Source: Balneolaceae bacterium (GTDB lineage: Bacteria > Bacteroidota > Rhodothermia > Balneolales > Balneolaceae). From it: DNA of 64,000 nt. Where the stretch lies: the NCBI GenBank assembly GCA_006969905.1, contig CP030887.1, forward strand, positions 1,966,001 through 2,030,000, in the 5' to 3' direction. Below, piece after piece: positions 32,146 to 42,317 of the stretch. The notes beneath the pieces were generated by a model, which was not told the DNA's origin, did not search any database, and worked only from the letters and a program-made list of their open reading frames with translations. Within the stretch, counting starts at the first letter, position 1; each line of letters opens with the position of its first letter. The position numbers and the translations under genes were made by a program.

Positions 32146-33858
32146 GTGAACATACGCCTGGAACAACTCAATCCTACTATTGGTGATCTTACCGGTAACA
32201 AACACCTTATTCTGGAAGCTATCAAAAAAGCTACAGAAGAGGGTATAGATCTACTGGTGTTGCCGGAACTGATTGTATGTGGCTATCCGCCTTTGGATTT
32301 ATTGGAACGTGAGATATTTCGCGAAATGTGTTATCAGGTCAACCAGGATGTTATTGAGGCAGTTGGCAACATCACAGTAATTTTTGGTTCAATCACCGAA
32401 AATCTTTCCGGGATTGGGAGAAAATGCTTTAACTCAGCAATAATTGCTAAAGACGGCAAAGAAATCGGACGTGTTCATAAAGCTTTACTTCCTACTTATG
32501 ATGTTTTTGATGACTTGCGATATTTTGAACCCGGCACCGAATTTGAACCTGTATTAATTGATGGAATTCCCTTTGGAGTTACAGTCTGCGAGGACATTTG
32601 GTTTAATGACAATGAAATCAATTACCATACTTACGCAGTAAATCCGGCAGAGGTATTAGCAAAGAAAGGAGCTCAGGCAATTATTAATGTATCTGCATCT
32701 CCTTTTACAAAAAGCAAGCCCATAAGCAGGGTAGGGATGCTCCAAAAACATGCAAAAGAACTAAAACTTCCACTATTCTATGTAAACCAGGTTGGAGCAA
32801 ATACTGAGCTTATCTTTGACGGAGACTCTCTTGCCCTTGATAGTTCAGGTACCATTATCAATAGGGCAAAACGATTTGCGTCTGTACACATAGATCTGGC
32901 TTATGATTTTTCAACCCAGAAAGTGAGGAAAAGTGATGAACACCATGCCCGGTCGGATGCACCAAATCCTGTTGAAAGCATGTTTAATGGCTTGGTACTT
33001 GGTATCCGGGATTATCTTCGAAAATCGAAAGCAGCGGATAAAGTAATTCTGGGATTAAGCGGAGGAATTGACTCTGCTTTAGTTTGTACATTGGCAACTG
33101 AAGCATTGGGGAAAGAGAATGTGGTAGCCGTTACTATGCCATCCCAGTTTTCTTCAGCAGGCAGTGTGGAGGATTCTCAAAAGTTAGCAGAAAACCTGGG
33201 CATTAAACTAACTCAAATATCTATTAAGCCCATTTTTGATTCTTTTCTGGAGCAGTTAGAACCAGTTTTTGAAGGAACTGATATAAATGTTGCGGAAGAA
33301 AACCTGCAAAGCAGAAGCCGTGGTGATGTGCTGATGGCTATTGCAAATAAGTTTGGCTATATGCTTTTGAATACAGGAAATAAATCTGAAACAGCAGTAG
33401 GTTATTGTACGCTTTATGGGGATATGGCTGGTGGCCTTGGAGTGATTTCTGATCTGTATAAAACAGAAGTCTATAAAATGTGCAGATGGCTGAATGGGGA
33501 GTACTATCAAAAAGAAGTGATACCACAGGCCATTATTGATAAGGAACCCAGTGCAGAATTACGTCCCGATCAGAAAGATTCAGATTCTTTACCGGAGTAC
33601 GGAACTTTAGACGCTATTCTGGAATACTATCTTGAGCACCAGCTCTCGAGAGAGGAAATTATTCAACACGGTTTTAAAGAAGAATTAGTAGACCGTGTTC
33701 TTAAATTAGTCGATATCAATGAACACAAAAGATATCAGGCGGCGCCTGGTTTAAAAATATCAGCCAAGGCATTTGGAGTTGGGAGAAGATGGCCTATTGT
33801 TCAGGGTTGGACAGGTCAGGAGAAAATGTTAAAAACAAAAGTAAATCAAAGGCAATAA
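32146..33858 (+). CDS. nadE: Glutamine-dependent NAD+ synthase
   Basis: A 570-residue two-domain enzyme with a GTG start. The nitrilase-type glutaminase domain (1-265) has Glu41 (LPELIVCGYPP), Lys112 (HKALLPTY) and Cys148 (VCEDIW); the synthetase domain (285-565) has the ATP pyrophosphatase loop SGGIDS at 305-310. It amidates nicotinic acid adenine dinucleotide to NAD using ammonia from glutamine. The C-terminal GRRWPIVQGW end is usual for the family. It is preceded by the small membrane protein and followed by the envelope-gene run. Confidence 0.94.
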   Translation: MNIRLEQLNPTIGDLTGNKHLILEAIKKATEEGIDLLVLPELIVCGYPPLDLLEREIFREMCYQVNQDVIEAVGNITVIFGSITENLSGIGRKCFNSAIIAKDGKEIGRVHKALLPTYDVFDDLRYFEPGTEFEPVLIDGIPFGVTVCEDIWFNDNEINYHTYAVNPAEVLAKKGAQAIINVSASPFTKSKPISRVGMLQKHAKELKLPLFYVNQVGANTELIFDGDSLALDSSGTIINRAKRFASVHIDLAYDFSTQKVRKSDEHHARSDAPNPVESMFNGLVLGIRDYLRKSKAADKVILGLSGGIDSALVCTLATEALGKENVVAVTMPSQFSSAGSVEDSQKLAENLGIKLTQISIKPIFDSFLEQLEPVFEGTDINVAEENLQSRSRGDVLMAIANKFGYMLLNTGNKSETAVGYCTLYGDMAGGLGVISDLYKTEVYKMCRWLNGEYYQKEVIPQAIIDKEPSAELRPDQKDSDSLPEYGTLDAILEYYLEHQLSREEIIQHGFKEELVDRVLKLVDINEHKRYQAAPGLKISAKAFGVGRRWPIVQGWTGQEKMLKTKVNQRQ

Positions 33859-33861
33859 CCA

Positions 33862-33887
33862 TTAAACTCTTCTGTTGAGGAGTTTAA
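33862..33887 (+). terminator. Possible terminator after nadE
   Basis: TTAAACTC (33862-33869) pairs with GAGTTTAA (33880-33887) around a 10-base loop, four bases after the stop codon. The run of T is not strong, so read-through into the next gene is possible. Confidence 0.4.
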
Positions 33888-33961
33888 ACTAACTAACGCC
33901 TTTTTACATATCTAAAGCACAGATTCAGTATTATTAAACAAGATTTTAAACAGACGGAAAT

Positions 33962-35950
33962 ATGCAGATTAGTATAAGATTAACAGTAGTTGTATTCTTC
34001 TTTTTAGGAAGTATCTCACTACAAGCCCAAGACTCTACAAAAATTAAGCTTGAAAAAATTCCTGTCAGGCTTCTTCCTGTTGATAACCCTTTTGAAGCCA
34101 GGGAGATTGAACGTAAAAGCAATCTGCAGCCGGCTAACATTACGCTAGATAATTTCCAGAAAGATGTAGTACGAAGAATAGCTGATGTATATCAGCTCCA
34201 CGTGTTGAGCCTGGAAGCCCAGTTGAATGAAGACCTTATTGAAGCGGAGACATATATTAATGAGGCTGTTGAAGCTTCTCAGGATTTACTGGATGATTAC
34301 CCGGAAATACGGATGGACCGCCGTTTTGCAGAGCTCTCACGGGTTGTAGTTTCAGAATACAGAAGTTTTTATGGAATTACAGAATCTGTAAATGAACCTG
34401 AAGGCGAGATTTTTGCTATCCAGGAAGAACTTTTCTCCGATGATGATGCTTTTTTAGATACAGACTTCAGCCTTCCAAAAGATATTACGTTCTCCAATCT
34501 TGATGTTCCTCTTATACAAAACAGGTATGTAACAAATAGCCTTGTTTATTATACCATTAAGCGTCCCGAAGTAATGGAGCTTTGGCTGCAGCGAGCTGAA
34601 GTTTACATGCCTATGATCGAGCGTATTTTTAAAGAAGAGAAACTCCCTCTCGAACTCTCTTACCTGGCTTTTATCGAAAGCGGGTTAAATCCCAAAGCAA
34701 GAAGCTGGGCATCTGCTGTAGGTATGTGGCAGTTCATAGCAGCTACGGGAAGAGTGTATGGCTTAGAGATTAATTGGTGGATAGATGAGCGGCGTGATCC
34801 TGAAAAAGCAACTCGTGCAGCTGCCCGGCATCTAAGAGATTTATATGCAATTTGGGGTGATTGGCATCTGGCTATGGCAAATTATAATATAAGCCCGAGA
34901 GGTTTAAACCGTGCGATTCGAAGAGCCGGGGGTAAGAAAGATTATTGGGAAGCTTATCCCTATTTACCCAGAGAAACCAGGGGGTATGTTCCGGGATTTA
35001 TTGCTACAGCTATGATCGGATTGAATCCTGAGGAATTCGGGTTCGAATCAAAATATGAGGGTGATCCCTACAATTATGATGTAGTGGAAGTAGATGGCCT
35101 GATGCCATTAGATGCGCTTGCAAAAGCAGCCGGGGTAACTACTCAGGAACTTAAGGATTACAATCCTGAGCTTTTACGCTGGGCTACACCTCCTGGGAAT
35201 AAATACCCGCTTAAAATTCCCACTGGAGTAAAAGAGGAATTTATCGCAGCATATAAAGACATCCCGAAGGAAGATTTAGCTGAAAGTATTTCGATGCACA
35301 CTGTACGAAGTGGTGAGTCAATAGGGCTAATTGCGCGGAAATATGGAACAACTGTTCGTGGTATTTATGCGAGTAATGAGAACTTGGGTAAAGTTATTTA
35401 CCCGGGACAAAAGCTGGTCATCCCCCTTCCAAAAGGGAGTGCAGGTAAAATATCTGCTAATCAACCTACAAATTTGACTAACACAAGTCGTACCCGTTCT
35501 ACTTCCAGACCAAGTACTCCTGCCAATACCTCTAAAATGACATATAGGGTAAAGACAGGGGATACTATTGGGCATATTGCTGAATGGTATGATGTCCGTG
35601 CATTTGAGATTCGTGCATGGAATGGTATTGGAAATACTATCAGGGTAGGTCAAAAGCTTTCTATCCATGTCCCGAATCAGCATAAAGATCACTATGCTAA
35701 AGTGGACAAAATGTCGTTCAGGGAAAAGCAAAACCTTGAACAAAAACAAAGAAGAGGAGAAAATATACTTTTTGCTTCTTCAACTTCTACTAATAGCGGT
35801 TATGTGACGTATACGGTAAAAAGGAATGATACTTTAGGTGAAATAGCTGAAAATTTTGGAGTATCAACTTCAAGCCTGAGAAGGTTAAATGGCATAAGCG
35901 GGTCAAGAATTTATGTGGGACAGGTCTTAAAAATTAATAAGGTGAATTAA
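33962..35950 (+). CDS. Membrane-bound lytic murein transglycosylase with three LysM repeats
   Basis: A 662-residue exported protein (signal to about 22, ending LQAQ). The SLT domain is about 215-345 with catalytic Glu239 in FIESGLNP and the GMWQF and AMANYN motifs. Three LysM repeats are near 446-488, 527-570 and 616-659, and bind glycan strands. It cleaves peptidoglycan to 1,6-anhydro-MurNAc ends, the substrate recycled by AnmK elsewhere in this window. Family is MltD-like. It heads the long envelope run reaching to 43953, with the next gene starting two bases after its stop. Confidence 0.93.
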   Translation: MQISIRLTVVVFFFLGSISLQAQDSTKIKLEKIPVRLLPVDNPFEAREIERKSNLQPANITLDNFQKDVVRRIADVYQLHVLSLEAQLNEDLIEAETYINEAVEASQDLLDDYPEIRMDRRFAELSRVVVSEYRSFYGITESVNEPEGEIFAIQEELFSDDDAFLDTDFSLPKDITFSNLDVPLIQNRYVTNSLVYYTIKRPEVMELWLQRAEVYMPMIERIFKEEKLPLELSYLAFIESGLNPKARSWASAVGMWQFIAATGRVYGLEINWWIDERRDPEKATRAAARHLRDLYAIWGDWHLAMANYNISPRGLNRAIRRAGGKKDYWEAYPYLPRETRGYVPGFIATAMIGLNPEEFGFESKYEGDPYNYDVVEVDGLMPLDALAKAAGVTTQELKDYNPELLRWATPPGNKYPLKIPTGVKEEFIAAYKDIPKEDLAESISMHTVRSGESIGLIARKYGTTVRGIYASNENLGKVIYPGQKLVIPLPKGSAGKISANQPTNLTNTSRTRSTSRPSTPANTSKMTYRVKTGDTIGHIAEWYDVRAFEIRAWNGIGNTIRVGQKLSIHVPNQHKDHYAKVDKMSFREKQNLEQKQRRGENILFASSTSTNSGYVTYTVKRNDTLGEIAENFGVSTSSLRRLNGISGSRIYVGQVLKINKVN

Positions 35951-35951
35951 T

Positions 35952-37586
35952 ATGAAATACCTCAGCAGGTTACTACCATTAGTACTGCTATTGCTTGTAG
36001 GTATTGCCTTTGTTCCTCAAAAGGCAGATATCTATTTCTTGATAAAAAAGAATTTTTCCATTTTCAGTAAGTCTTATGAAAATGTATCCTTGGAGTATGT
36101 AGATCAGGTTGATCCGGAAATGTTAATGCGTACAGGCTTAGACGCAATGATGGAAACCTTGGATCCTTACACAGCCGTCTATAACGAGTCTCAGAATGAG
36201 CAGGCAGAGATTCTTTCACGAGGTAACTATGCAGGCATTGGTATAGAAGCAGGCTATCGTGATGGGGAAATTGTTATTATTGCACCTACCGAAGGTGGCC
36301 CTGCTGATCGAAAAGGGATGAGAGCAGGAGATGTTATAATTGCAGTTGATGGAGTTTCCACAGAAAGTTTGCAGCCGGAAGAAGCACAAATTTTAACTGT
36401 TGGTGAAGTAGGCTCTTCTGTAGTTATTACGATTAAACGTTTTGGAGTGGATCAACCCCTGGATTTTGAGTTGGTCAGGGAACGAATCGAAATTCCGAAC
36501 GTAACCCATTCAGGGTTAATAGGAGATAATGAAGATGTTGGGTACATACGCCTGGCACAATTTGGAGAAAGATCTGCCGAAGAAGTACGGGTTGCCATGA
36601 AGGAACTGATGGATGAGAAAGAGTTGGAAGGTTTAGTTCTAGATCTTAGAGACAATCCAGGCGGTATTTTGCAGGAGGCAGTTGCCATAATTGATAAATT
36701 TGTGGAACCAGGTTTAACCGTTGTTGAGAATAGAGGAAGAATCGCTGAGTATAATCAGATATTTCAAACCCGAGAGCCAGTAATGTTTGATAAACCTGTT
36801 TTGGTTTTAATGAACGGGGGGAGTGCAAGCGCAGCTGAAGTGGTAGCAGGGGCATTACAGGATTTGGATCGAGCGGTTGTAGTAGGTGAACAGAGTTTTG
36901 GAAAAGGGTTGGTACAGATTGTTAAGCCTCTTCCATACAATACATCCATGAAAATAACGATTGCCCGATACTATATTCCCAGCGGAAGGAGTATACAATC
37001 TATTGATTATACCCATCAGGGAAGAAACTCAGGCGTAGCAAAAAGTAAGCAAGCAGGTAAAGTATTTAAGACCCGAAACGGAAGAGAAGTTTTTGAAGGC
37101 AGGGGTATTGAACCGGATGTGGAGGTGCCGTTAGGTGAACCAAGTTTACTGCAAATAGCCTTATTGCAAAAAGGGAGCTATTTCGATTTTGCAACACGCT
37201 TTCACAGAGAGAATGCAGGTTTGGATTTTGAGCAGTTTCCGCAAAATATATTCACAGAATTCAAGATTTTTTTAGAAGAATCTGACTTCAACTATACCAC
37301 GGATAGTGAAGAATTGTTGGTCACCTTAGGCCAACAAATGAGTGATTCTGAAGAAGTTTCAGAAAGCATTGACGAAATCAGATCAATAATAGAACAAGAA
37401 AAAAAACTGCTACTCGAACAAGAAAGGGATCAAATAGAACAAAAGCTTTTTGAAGAGATCCTCTACAGGTTTAAGGGGCAAAAAGCCAGGACTATTGCGT
37501 CGTTGAAAACGGACAAACAGGTGAATGAAGTGCTTACCCTTATCAATAATCCAAATAGAATCGAAGCCATTTTAGGCAACAACTAA
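35952..37586 (+). CDS. Carboxyl-terminal processing protease, S41 family
   Basis: A 544-residue protein with an N-terminal membrane segment (about 7-22), a PDZ domain (about 90-170) and the S41 catalytic domain: Ser293 in NGGSASAAEV and Lys318 in SFGKGLVQ form the Ser/Lys pair. DLRDNPGG at 231-238 is characteristic. The last 120 residues are charged and coiled-coil-like. Such CtpA-type enzymes trim or degrade periplasmic proteins. It lies between the lytic transglycosylase and the PHP gene on the same strand. Confidence 0.92.
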   Translation: MKYLSRLLPLVLLLLVGIAFVPQKADIYFLIKKNFSIFSKSYENVSLEYVDQVDPEMLMRTGLDAMMETLDPYTAVYNESQNEQAEILSRGNYAGIGIEAGYRDGEIVIIAPTEGGPADRKGMRAGDVIIAVDGVSTESLQPEEAQILTVGEVGSSVVITIKRFGVDQPLDFELVRERIEIPNVTHSGLIGDNEDVGYIRLAQFGERSAEEVRVAMKELMDEKELEGLVLDLRDNPGGILQEAVAIIDKFVEPGLTVVENRGRIAEYNQIFQTREPVMFDKPVLVLMNGGSASAAEVVAGALQDLDRAVVVGEQSFGKGLVQIVKPLPYNTSMKITIARYYIPSGRSIQSIDYTHQGRNSGVAKSKQAGKVFKTRNGREVFEGRGIEPDVEVPLGEPSLLQIALLQKGSYFDFATRFHRENAGLDFEQFPQNIFTEFKIFLEESDFNYTTDSEELLVTLGQQMSDSEEVSESIDEIRSIIEQEKKLLLEQERDQIEQKLFEEILYRFKGQKARTIASLKTDKQVNEVLTLINNPNRIEAILGNN

Positions 37587-37588
37587 AT

Positions 37589-38440
37589 ATGGCAGATAAG
37601 GCAGATCTGCATATTCATACCACATGTTCTGACGGAAAGCTAACGCCTGAACAGGCTGTTTTGATAGCTTCAAAAAAGAAACTCAAAGCTTTATCTATCA
37701 CAGACCATGATACATTTAAGGGGTATCATTTGGCAAAAGAAAAAGCGAAAGAATTAGGGATAGAGTTAATTCCGGGGGTAGAGATTACTTCAACTTTCAA
37801 AGGTCGGGAGTGCCACCTTCTTGCGTATTACTTTGAACCTGAAAGTGAGTATTTTAAAAACTTTGTTTTGAAACAAAGATACACCAGGAAAAATCGTATT
37901 AAAGGGATTATTGATAAGCTAATTAAAAATGGTATTGATATAACCTACGATGAAGTATGGGCATTGGCAAACGGTGCTAATATCGGCCGCCCTCATGTCG
38001 CAGAAGTATTAATAAATAAAGGTTATGTTAGTTCTATTCAAGAAGCGTTCATGAGATATTTAAGCGAAGAACAACTCGACGGTATAGAAAGTGAATATCC
38101 TTCAATTCAGGAAGCTATTGAAATGGTAAAATCTGTTGGTGGTGCGGCTATACTGGCGCATCCCGGCAGGTTTTATTCTTCTGAAGAAGTAAAAGAGCTT
38201 ATTGATTTAGGACTGGATGGTTTAGAATGTATACACCCCAGCCATAACTGGCAGACTCAACTAAAATATGCTGAGTTGTGTGAGAAAAACTCATTGCTAA
38301 AAAGTGGGGGCAGTGACTATCATGGTGGTATAGATGATGGTTATACGAATGTTGGAGTGGTGTCTGTTGCTATGAAGTATGTGAATCGAATAAAAAAAAT
38401 GACGGATCAAAGAAAAAAGACCATAGAAGTAAAGGATTGA
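37589..38440 (+). CDS. PHP-domain phosphoesterase (YciV/RNase AM-like)
   Basis: A 283-residue PHP-fold protein with ligands His8, His10, Asp15, His40, Glu65, His76 and the late AHPGRF and GSDYHGG motifs. This set is that of the trinuclear-metal 3',5'-nucleoside bisphosphate phosphatase/5'-3' exoribonuclease group (YciV/RNase AM). It starts two bases after the protease stop. The gene's place among envelope genes is positional; no functional link is evident. Confidence 0.88.
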   Translation: MADKADLHIHTTCSDGKLTPEQAVLIASKKKLKALSITDHDTFKGYHLAKEKAKELGIELIPGVEITSTFKGRECHLLAYYFEPESEYFKNFVLKQRYTRKNRIKGIIDKLIKNGIDITYDEVWALANGANIGRPHVAEVLINKGYVSSIQEAFMRYLSEEQLDGIESEYPSIQEAIEMVKSVGGAAILAHPGRFYSSEEVKELIDLGLDGLECIHPSHNWQTQLKYAELCEKNSLLKSGGSDYHGGIDDGYTNVGVVSVAMKYVNRIKKMTDQRKKTIEVKD

Positions 38441-38441
38441 T

Positions 38442-38915
38442 ATGAGTACAGTTTATTTTGAAGCCGGAACAAAACCAAAGAATGTAAAAGTTGGAATTGT
38501 GGTTTCCCGCTGGAATTCAGCTATTACTGAAAAAATGCTTAAAGGTGCTTTAGAAGCACTCAAAGGAAATGGCATTGACGAAAGCAATATTGTTGTTGCC
38601 CGATGTCCTGGTTCTTTTGAGCTGCCACTTGCCGTGAAATATATATTTGATACTCAGAAAGTAGATGGTGTTGTAGCCCTCGGAGTCGTAATTAGAGGGG
38701 GTACTCCTCATTTCGAATACGTTTGCGATGCCGTTACAAGAGGCATTACTGATTTAAATCTTTCCTATGGTAAACCGATAGCCTTTGGAGTACTCACTAC
38801 AGATGATGTAAAGCAAGCCATGGAAAGGGCTGGAGATAAAGGAAACAAAGGCGGGGAGGCCGGATTAGCATTATTGGAGATGCTTGCTTTGGAGCAAAAA
38901 TTGAGAGATTCCTGA
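38442..38915 (+). CDS. ribH: 6,7-dimethyl-8-ribityllumazine synthase
   Basis: A 157-residue lumazine synthase. SRWNSAITEKMLKGAL near 22-37, the CPGSFELPLA substrate loop at 55-64 and His90 in GGTPHFEYV are conserved. It condenses 5-amino-6-ribitylamino-uracil with 3,4-dihydroxy-2-butanone phosphate in riboflavin synthesis. It overlaps the transcription run closely (one base after the PHP gene). Other riboflavin genes are not in the window. Confidence 0.95.
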   Translation: MSTVYFEAGTKPKNVKVGIVVSRWNSAITEKMLKGALEALKGNGIDESNIVVARCPGSFELPLAVKYIFDTQKVDGVVALGVVIRGGTPHFEYVCDAVTRGITDLNLSYGKPIAFGVLTTDDVKQAMERAGDKGNKGGEAGLALLEMLALEQKLRDS

Positions 38916-38984
38916 TTAGTTTACCTTGCTATATGAGGATTAAAAGGCTAATTTTATAAGCTTGTAATAGACCTGCTAAAAGCG

Positions 38985-39812
38985 TTGAAAAATCTAACAT
39001 TAACAAATACCGTTCAAACCCAAGAGGACAAGGACAAACAATGTGAATTGCAAAAATCAGGCGAAATCCCTGAGCATATTGCAATTATCATGGATGGTAA
39101 TGGAAGATGGGCAAGAAGCAAGGGTAGTATAAGGCTTCATGGCCACAAAGTAGGTGTAGATTCTGTTCGTGACATAACGGAATCTTGCGCACAACTTGGG
39201 GTAAAGTACCTTACACTATATGCCTTTTCAACAGAAAACTGGGGCAGGCCTTCAGCAGAAGTTCGAGGCTTAATGAGATTGTTGGTTTCATCGTTAAGGA
39301 AAGAGGCCGAAAATCTCCATGAAAATAATATAAGGCTTGTTACTATCGGGCAGCTTGATCGGTTTCCTGAAGACTGCCGTAAAGAATTGCAGGAAGCGAT
39401 AGAATTGACTCAAAATAATGATCGTCTTCAGCTTTGCCTTGCTCTTAGCTATTCAGGACGATGGGATATCACAGAGGCAGTTAAAAAAATTGCAACCCAT
39501 GTTAAAGAAGGCCGCTTAGATCCATCCCTGATCAATGATCAGATGATTACAGACCATCTTTCCACTGCTGAAATCCCGGATCCGGATCTTATAATTAGAA
39601 CAAGTGGTGAATATCGAATAAGTAATTTTTTGTTGTGGCAACTGGCTTACTCTGAATTGTATATGACTGAGCAGTTTTGGCCGGACTTCCGCAGAGAAGA
39701 GCTATACAAAGCAATACGGTCTTTCCAATCTCGTGATAGGAGATTTGGAAAATTAAGCACTACTAAAGACGAAAATGGGTTAGCTACCCGTTTAGTTGAC
39801 AAATTGAAATAA
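38985..39812 (+). CDS. uppS: Isoprenyl transferase (undecaprenyl diphosphate synthase)
   Basis: A 275-residue cis-prenyltransferase. The diphosphate loop HIAIIMDGNGRWA at 31-43 carries Asp37; later come LTLYAFSTENWGRP and IRTSGEYRISNFLLWQLAYSELYMTEQFWPDF. It makes undecaprenyl diphosphate for cell wall synthesis. The chosen start is TTG at 38985, with a second TTG at 39045 as an alternative; no ATG is well placed before the catalytic loop. Confidence 0.92.
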   Translation: MKNLTLTNTVQTQEDKDKQCELQKSGEIPEHIAIIMDGNGRWARSKGSIRLHGHKVGVDSVRDITESCAQLGVKYLTLYAFSTENWGRPSAEVRGLMRLLVSSLRKEAENLHENNIRLVTIGQLDRFPEDCRKELQEAIELTQNNDRLQLCLALSYSGRWDITEAVKKIATHVKEGRLDPSLINDQMITDHLSTAEIPDPDLIIRTSGEYRISNFLLWQLAYSELYMTEQFWPDFRREELYKAIRSFQSRDRRFGKLSTTKDENGLATRLVDKLK

Positions 39813-39830
39813 GATATCATTAAAGGAAAC

Positions 39831-42317
39831 GTGCCTAACCCATTGAAAAGACTAATTCTAACATTTTCCATACTTTTTATTGTTTTCCTTGCCTCTGGTT
39901 TTATATACGCCCAAAATACATTTGAAATCACAGACCCAACCTTACTGGTTCCCCAGCAATATTCAATTAATGAAGTCACAGTGAGGGGCAATGAAACAAC
40001 GCGGGAACAGTTTATTTTGAATGCGAGCTCTCTTACCAAAGGCTCAATGATTACTTATCCTGGAGATGAAATACCTGAAGCTTTGAAAAGGTTATACAGG
40101 TCTGGTTTGTTCTCTGATGTGAAAATTCTCATCAGTGGAAAGACAGCTACTACTTTAGACTTAGTGATTGAAGTTACCGAACAGCCTCGATTGATTAAGT
40201 TTGATATAAAAGGAGTAAAACGATCACAAAGAAGAGATTTGAGAGATGAAATAAATATTTCACCGGGTGGTGCTATCACCGATGCAACAAAAGCCCAGGC
40301 AGCAAATACCATTAAGCGGTTTTATAAAGAAAAAGGATATTGGGGAACAACAGTAAGCTCTGAAGTAATACCCTCAGAAGAATTAGCCAATAGGGCAAAT
40401 CTTGTATTTACAATAAACCCCGGGAAAAGACTTGAAATCAAAAAAATAGAGTTTATTGGTAATGAAGAATTTTCTGATCGCAAACTTATAAAAAAGCTCA
40501 AGCCATTAAAACTGGATAAGCGATGGAAGTTTTTGAGTAAAAAGGTTTTCAAAAAAGAAGATTTTGAGGAAGGAAAAAATAATGTGCTATCTCATTATCG
40601 AAAGAATGGTTTTACGGATGCCCGGATAGTAAATGATTCTGTTTTTGTTTATAACTATGTGAAAGATTTGGACGGAGTGGGTGTAATTATAGAGATCGAA
40701 GAGGGTCCACAGTATAAAGTTCGGAATGTGACCTGGGATGGGAATACGGTATACACGGACGAACAGCTTTCTTTAGCATTAGGGTTTGAAAAGGGGGATG
40801 TTTTTAATGAAGAAAAATATGAGATGAACCTAAACTTCAATCAGAAAACAAATGCTGATATTAATAGTCTTTACCAGAATATAGGGTACCTGTTTTTCAG
40901 GGCTGTACCAAGCATAACCAGAGTGGCGGAAGATTCATTAGACATCCATTTTGATATCTACGAAGATGAAATTGCAACCATTGATGAAGTTTCATTTACC
41001 GGTAATACGAAAACTCATGATGATGTTGTAAGAAGAACAATAAGAACGATTCCGGGCAATAAGTATAGCCGTGATGCCTTGATCAGGTCTATCCGGGAAC
41101 TTGGAACTCTTGGCTATTTTGATCCTCAAACTATACAACCGGATATTATACCTGATCAGGGTAATAAAACAGTTGATATCAGCTACTCGGTTACGGAATC
41201 TGCTTCAACAGATAACTTTGAGTTTTCCGGAGGTTATGGCGGTCAGGCAATTGGGGCCATTGTTTCAGCTCGTGTAAATTTTAACAATTTCTCAATAAAA
41301 AGAGCTTTCGAAAAGGGAGGGTGGACGCCCATTCCTTCTGGAGATGGGCAACAGGTTTCTCTTGGTGTTCAGGTTACAGGAGGGGGATTCCAGAGCTATA
41401 CTATTGGCTTTTCTGAACCGTGGTTTAGAGGAAGGCCTACTTCCTTGGGAGTAAACCTTTCCTATAATTTTATCGATAATACCCGATTTGGTTCCGTAGA
41501 AAAAACCCGTCTTTTGTCAGCATCAGTTTCATTAGGGAAAAGGCTGAAATGGCCTGATGACTTCTTTTCATTGAGAACCTCATTTGGTTATCAACTTTAC
41601 GATGTGAGTAGCTTCGATAGTTTCCTCCCTGAGGGTATTACCAATTCAATAACAATTGAACAGCGTCTGGAAAGAAATTCTCTGGATAACTTTATATCTC
41701 CAAATTCGGGTTCAAAAATTGGAATTTCAGGAGAAATAGCACTACCGTTGCCAAGCTTTTTTGAATATTATAAAATTAAGACTGATTTTCAGCACCATGT
41801 TCCTTTGGTTGATAAACTGGTTCTTACAAGCCAGGCAAATTTTGGATATATTGGTTATTTGACGGATGACCGAAGGAGCGGTTTTCAGAGGTTCCTTGTA
41901 GGTGGAACGCAGTTACAGCAACGGCAAAGTTTTATCTATGATAATATTGATATGAGGGGTTATCCGGGAGGTACTGTTGAAAGTATTGCACCGGTAGTAG
42001 ATGGGCAAAAAGTAGGGGGTACTATTTATAATAAATATTCACTAGAACTCAGATACCCGGCAGTTTCAAACGAACAACTTCAACTGATTCCCTACACATT
42101 TGTTGATGCAGGTAATTCCTATCTAGATTTTGAAACTTTTGACCCTTTTAATGTAAAACGATCTGCAGGATTTGGGGTTAGGTTATTTTTACCGATTCTT
42201 GGGCTGGTTGACCTCAGCTATGGATACAGGTTTGATGGTGTACCTGGTCCAACAGTGAATACCTCGGTTTTGCCAGGAGAATGGGAATTCTTATTTAACA
42301 TTGGAGCACCATTCTAA
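39831..42317 (+). CDS. bamA: Outer membrane protein assembly factor BamA
   Basis: An 828-residue Omp85 protein with GTG start and signal peptide (to about 28). Five POTRA-like units span roughly 45-118, 120-200, 203-290, 292-370 and 375-462, then the 16-stranded barrel runs to the C-terminal ending FLFNIGAPF. FLVGGTQLQQRQ fits the conserved barrel-lumen RGF region loosely. BamA inserts beta-barrel proteins in the outer membrane. It is followed, with stop/start overlap, by three Skp-like genes encoding likely chaperones for its clients. Confidence 0.94.
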   Translation: MPNPLKRLILTFSILFIVFLASGFIYAQNTFEITDPTLLVPQQYSINEVTVRGNETTREQFILNASSLTKGSMITYPGDEIPEALKRLYRSGLFSDVKILISGKTATTLDLVIEVTEQPRLIKFDIKGVKRSQRRDLRDEINISPGGAITDATKAQAANTIKRFYKEKGYWGTTVSSEVIPSEELANRANLVFTINPGKRLEIKKIEFIGNEEFSDRKLIKKLKPLKLDKRWKFLSKKVFKKEDFEEGKNNVLSHYRKNGFTDARIVNDSVFVYNYVKDLDGVGVIIEIEEGPQYKVRNVTWDGNTVYTDEQLSLALGFEKGDVFNEEKYEMNLNFNQKTNADINSLYQNIGYLFFRAVPSITRVAEDSLDIHFDIYEDEIATIDEVSFTGNTKTHDDVVRRTIRTIPGNKYSRDALIRSIRELGTLGYFDPQTIQPDIIPDQGNKTVDISYSVTESASTDNFEFSGGYGGQAIGAIVSARVNFNNFSIKRAFEKGGWTPIPSGDGQQVSLGVQVTGGGFQSYTIGFSEPWFRGRPTSLGVNLSYNFIDNTRFGSVEKTRLLSASVSLGKRLKWPDDFFSLRTSFGYQLYDVSSFDSFLPEGITNSITIEQRLERNSLDNFISPNSGSKIGISGEIALPLPSFFEYYKIKTDFQHHVPLVDKLVLTSQANFGYIGYLTDDRRSGFQRFLVGGTQLQQRQSFIYDNIDMRGYPGGTVESIAPVVDGQKVGGTIYNKYSLELRYPAVSNEQLQLIPYTFVDAGNSYLDFETFDPFNVKRSAGFGVRLFLPILGLVDLSYGYRFDGVPGPTVNTSVLPGEWEFLFNIGAPF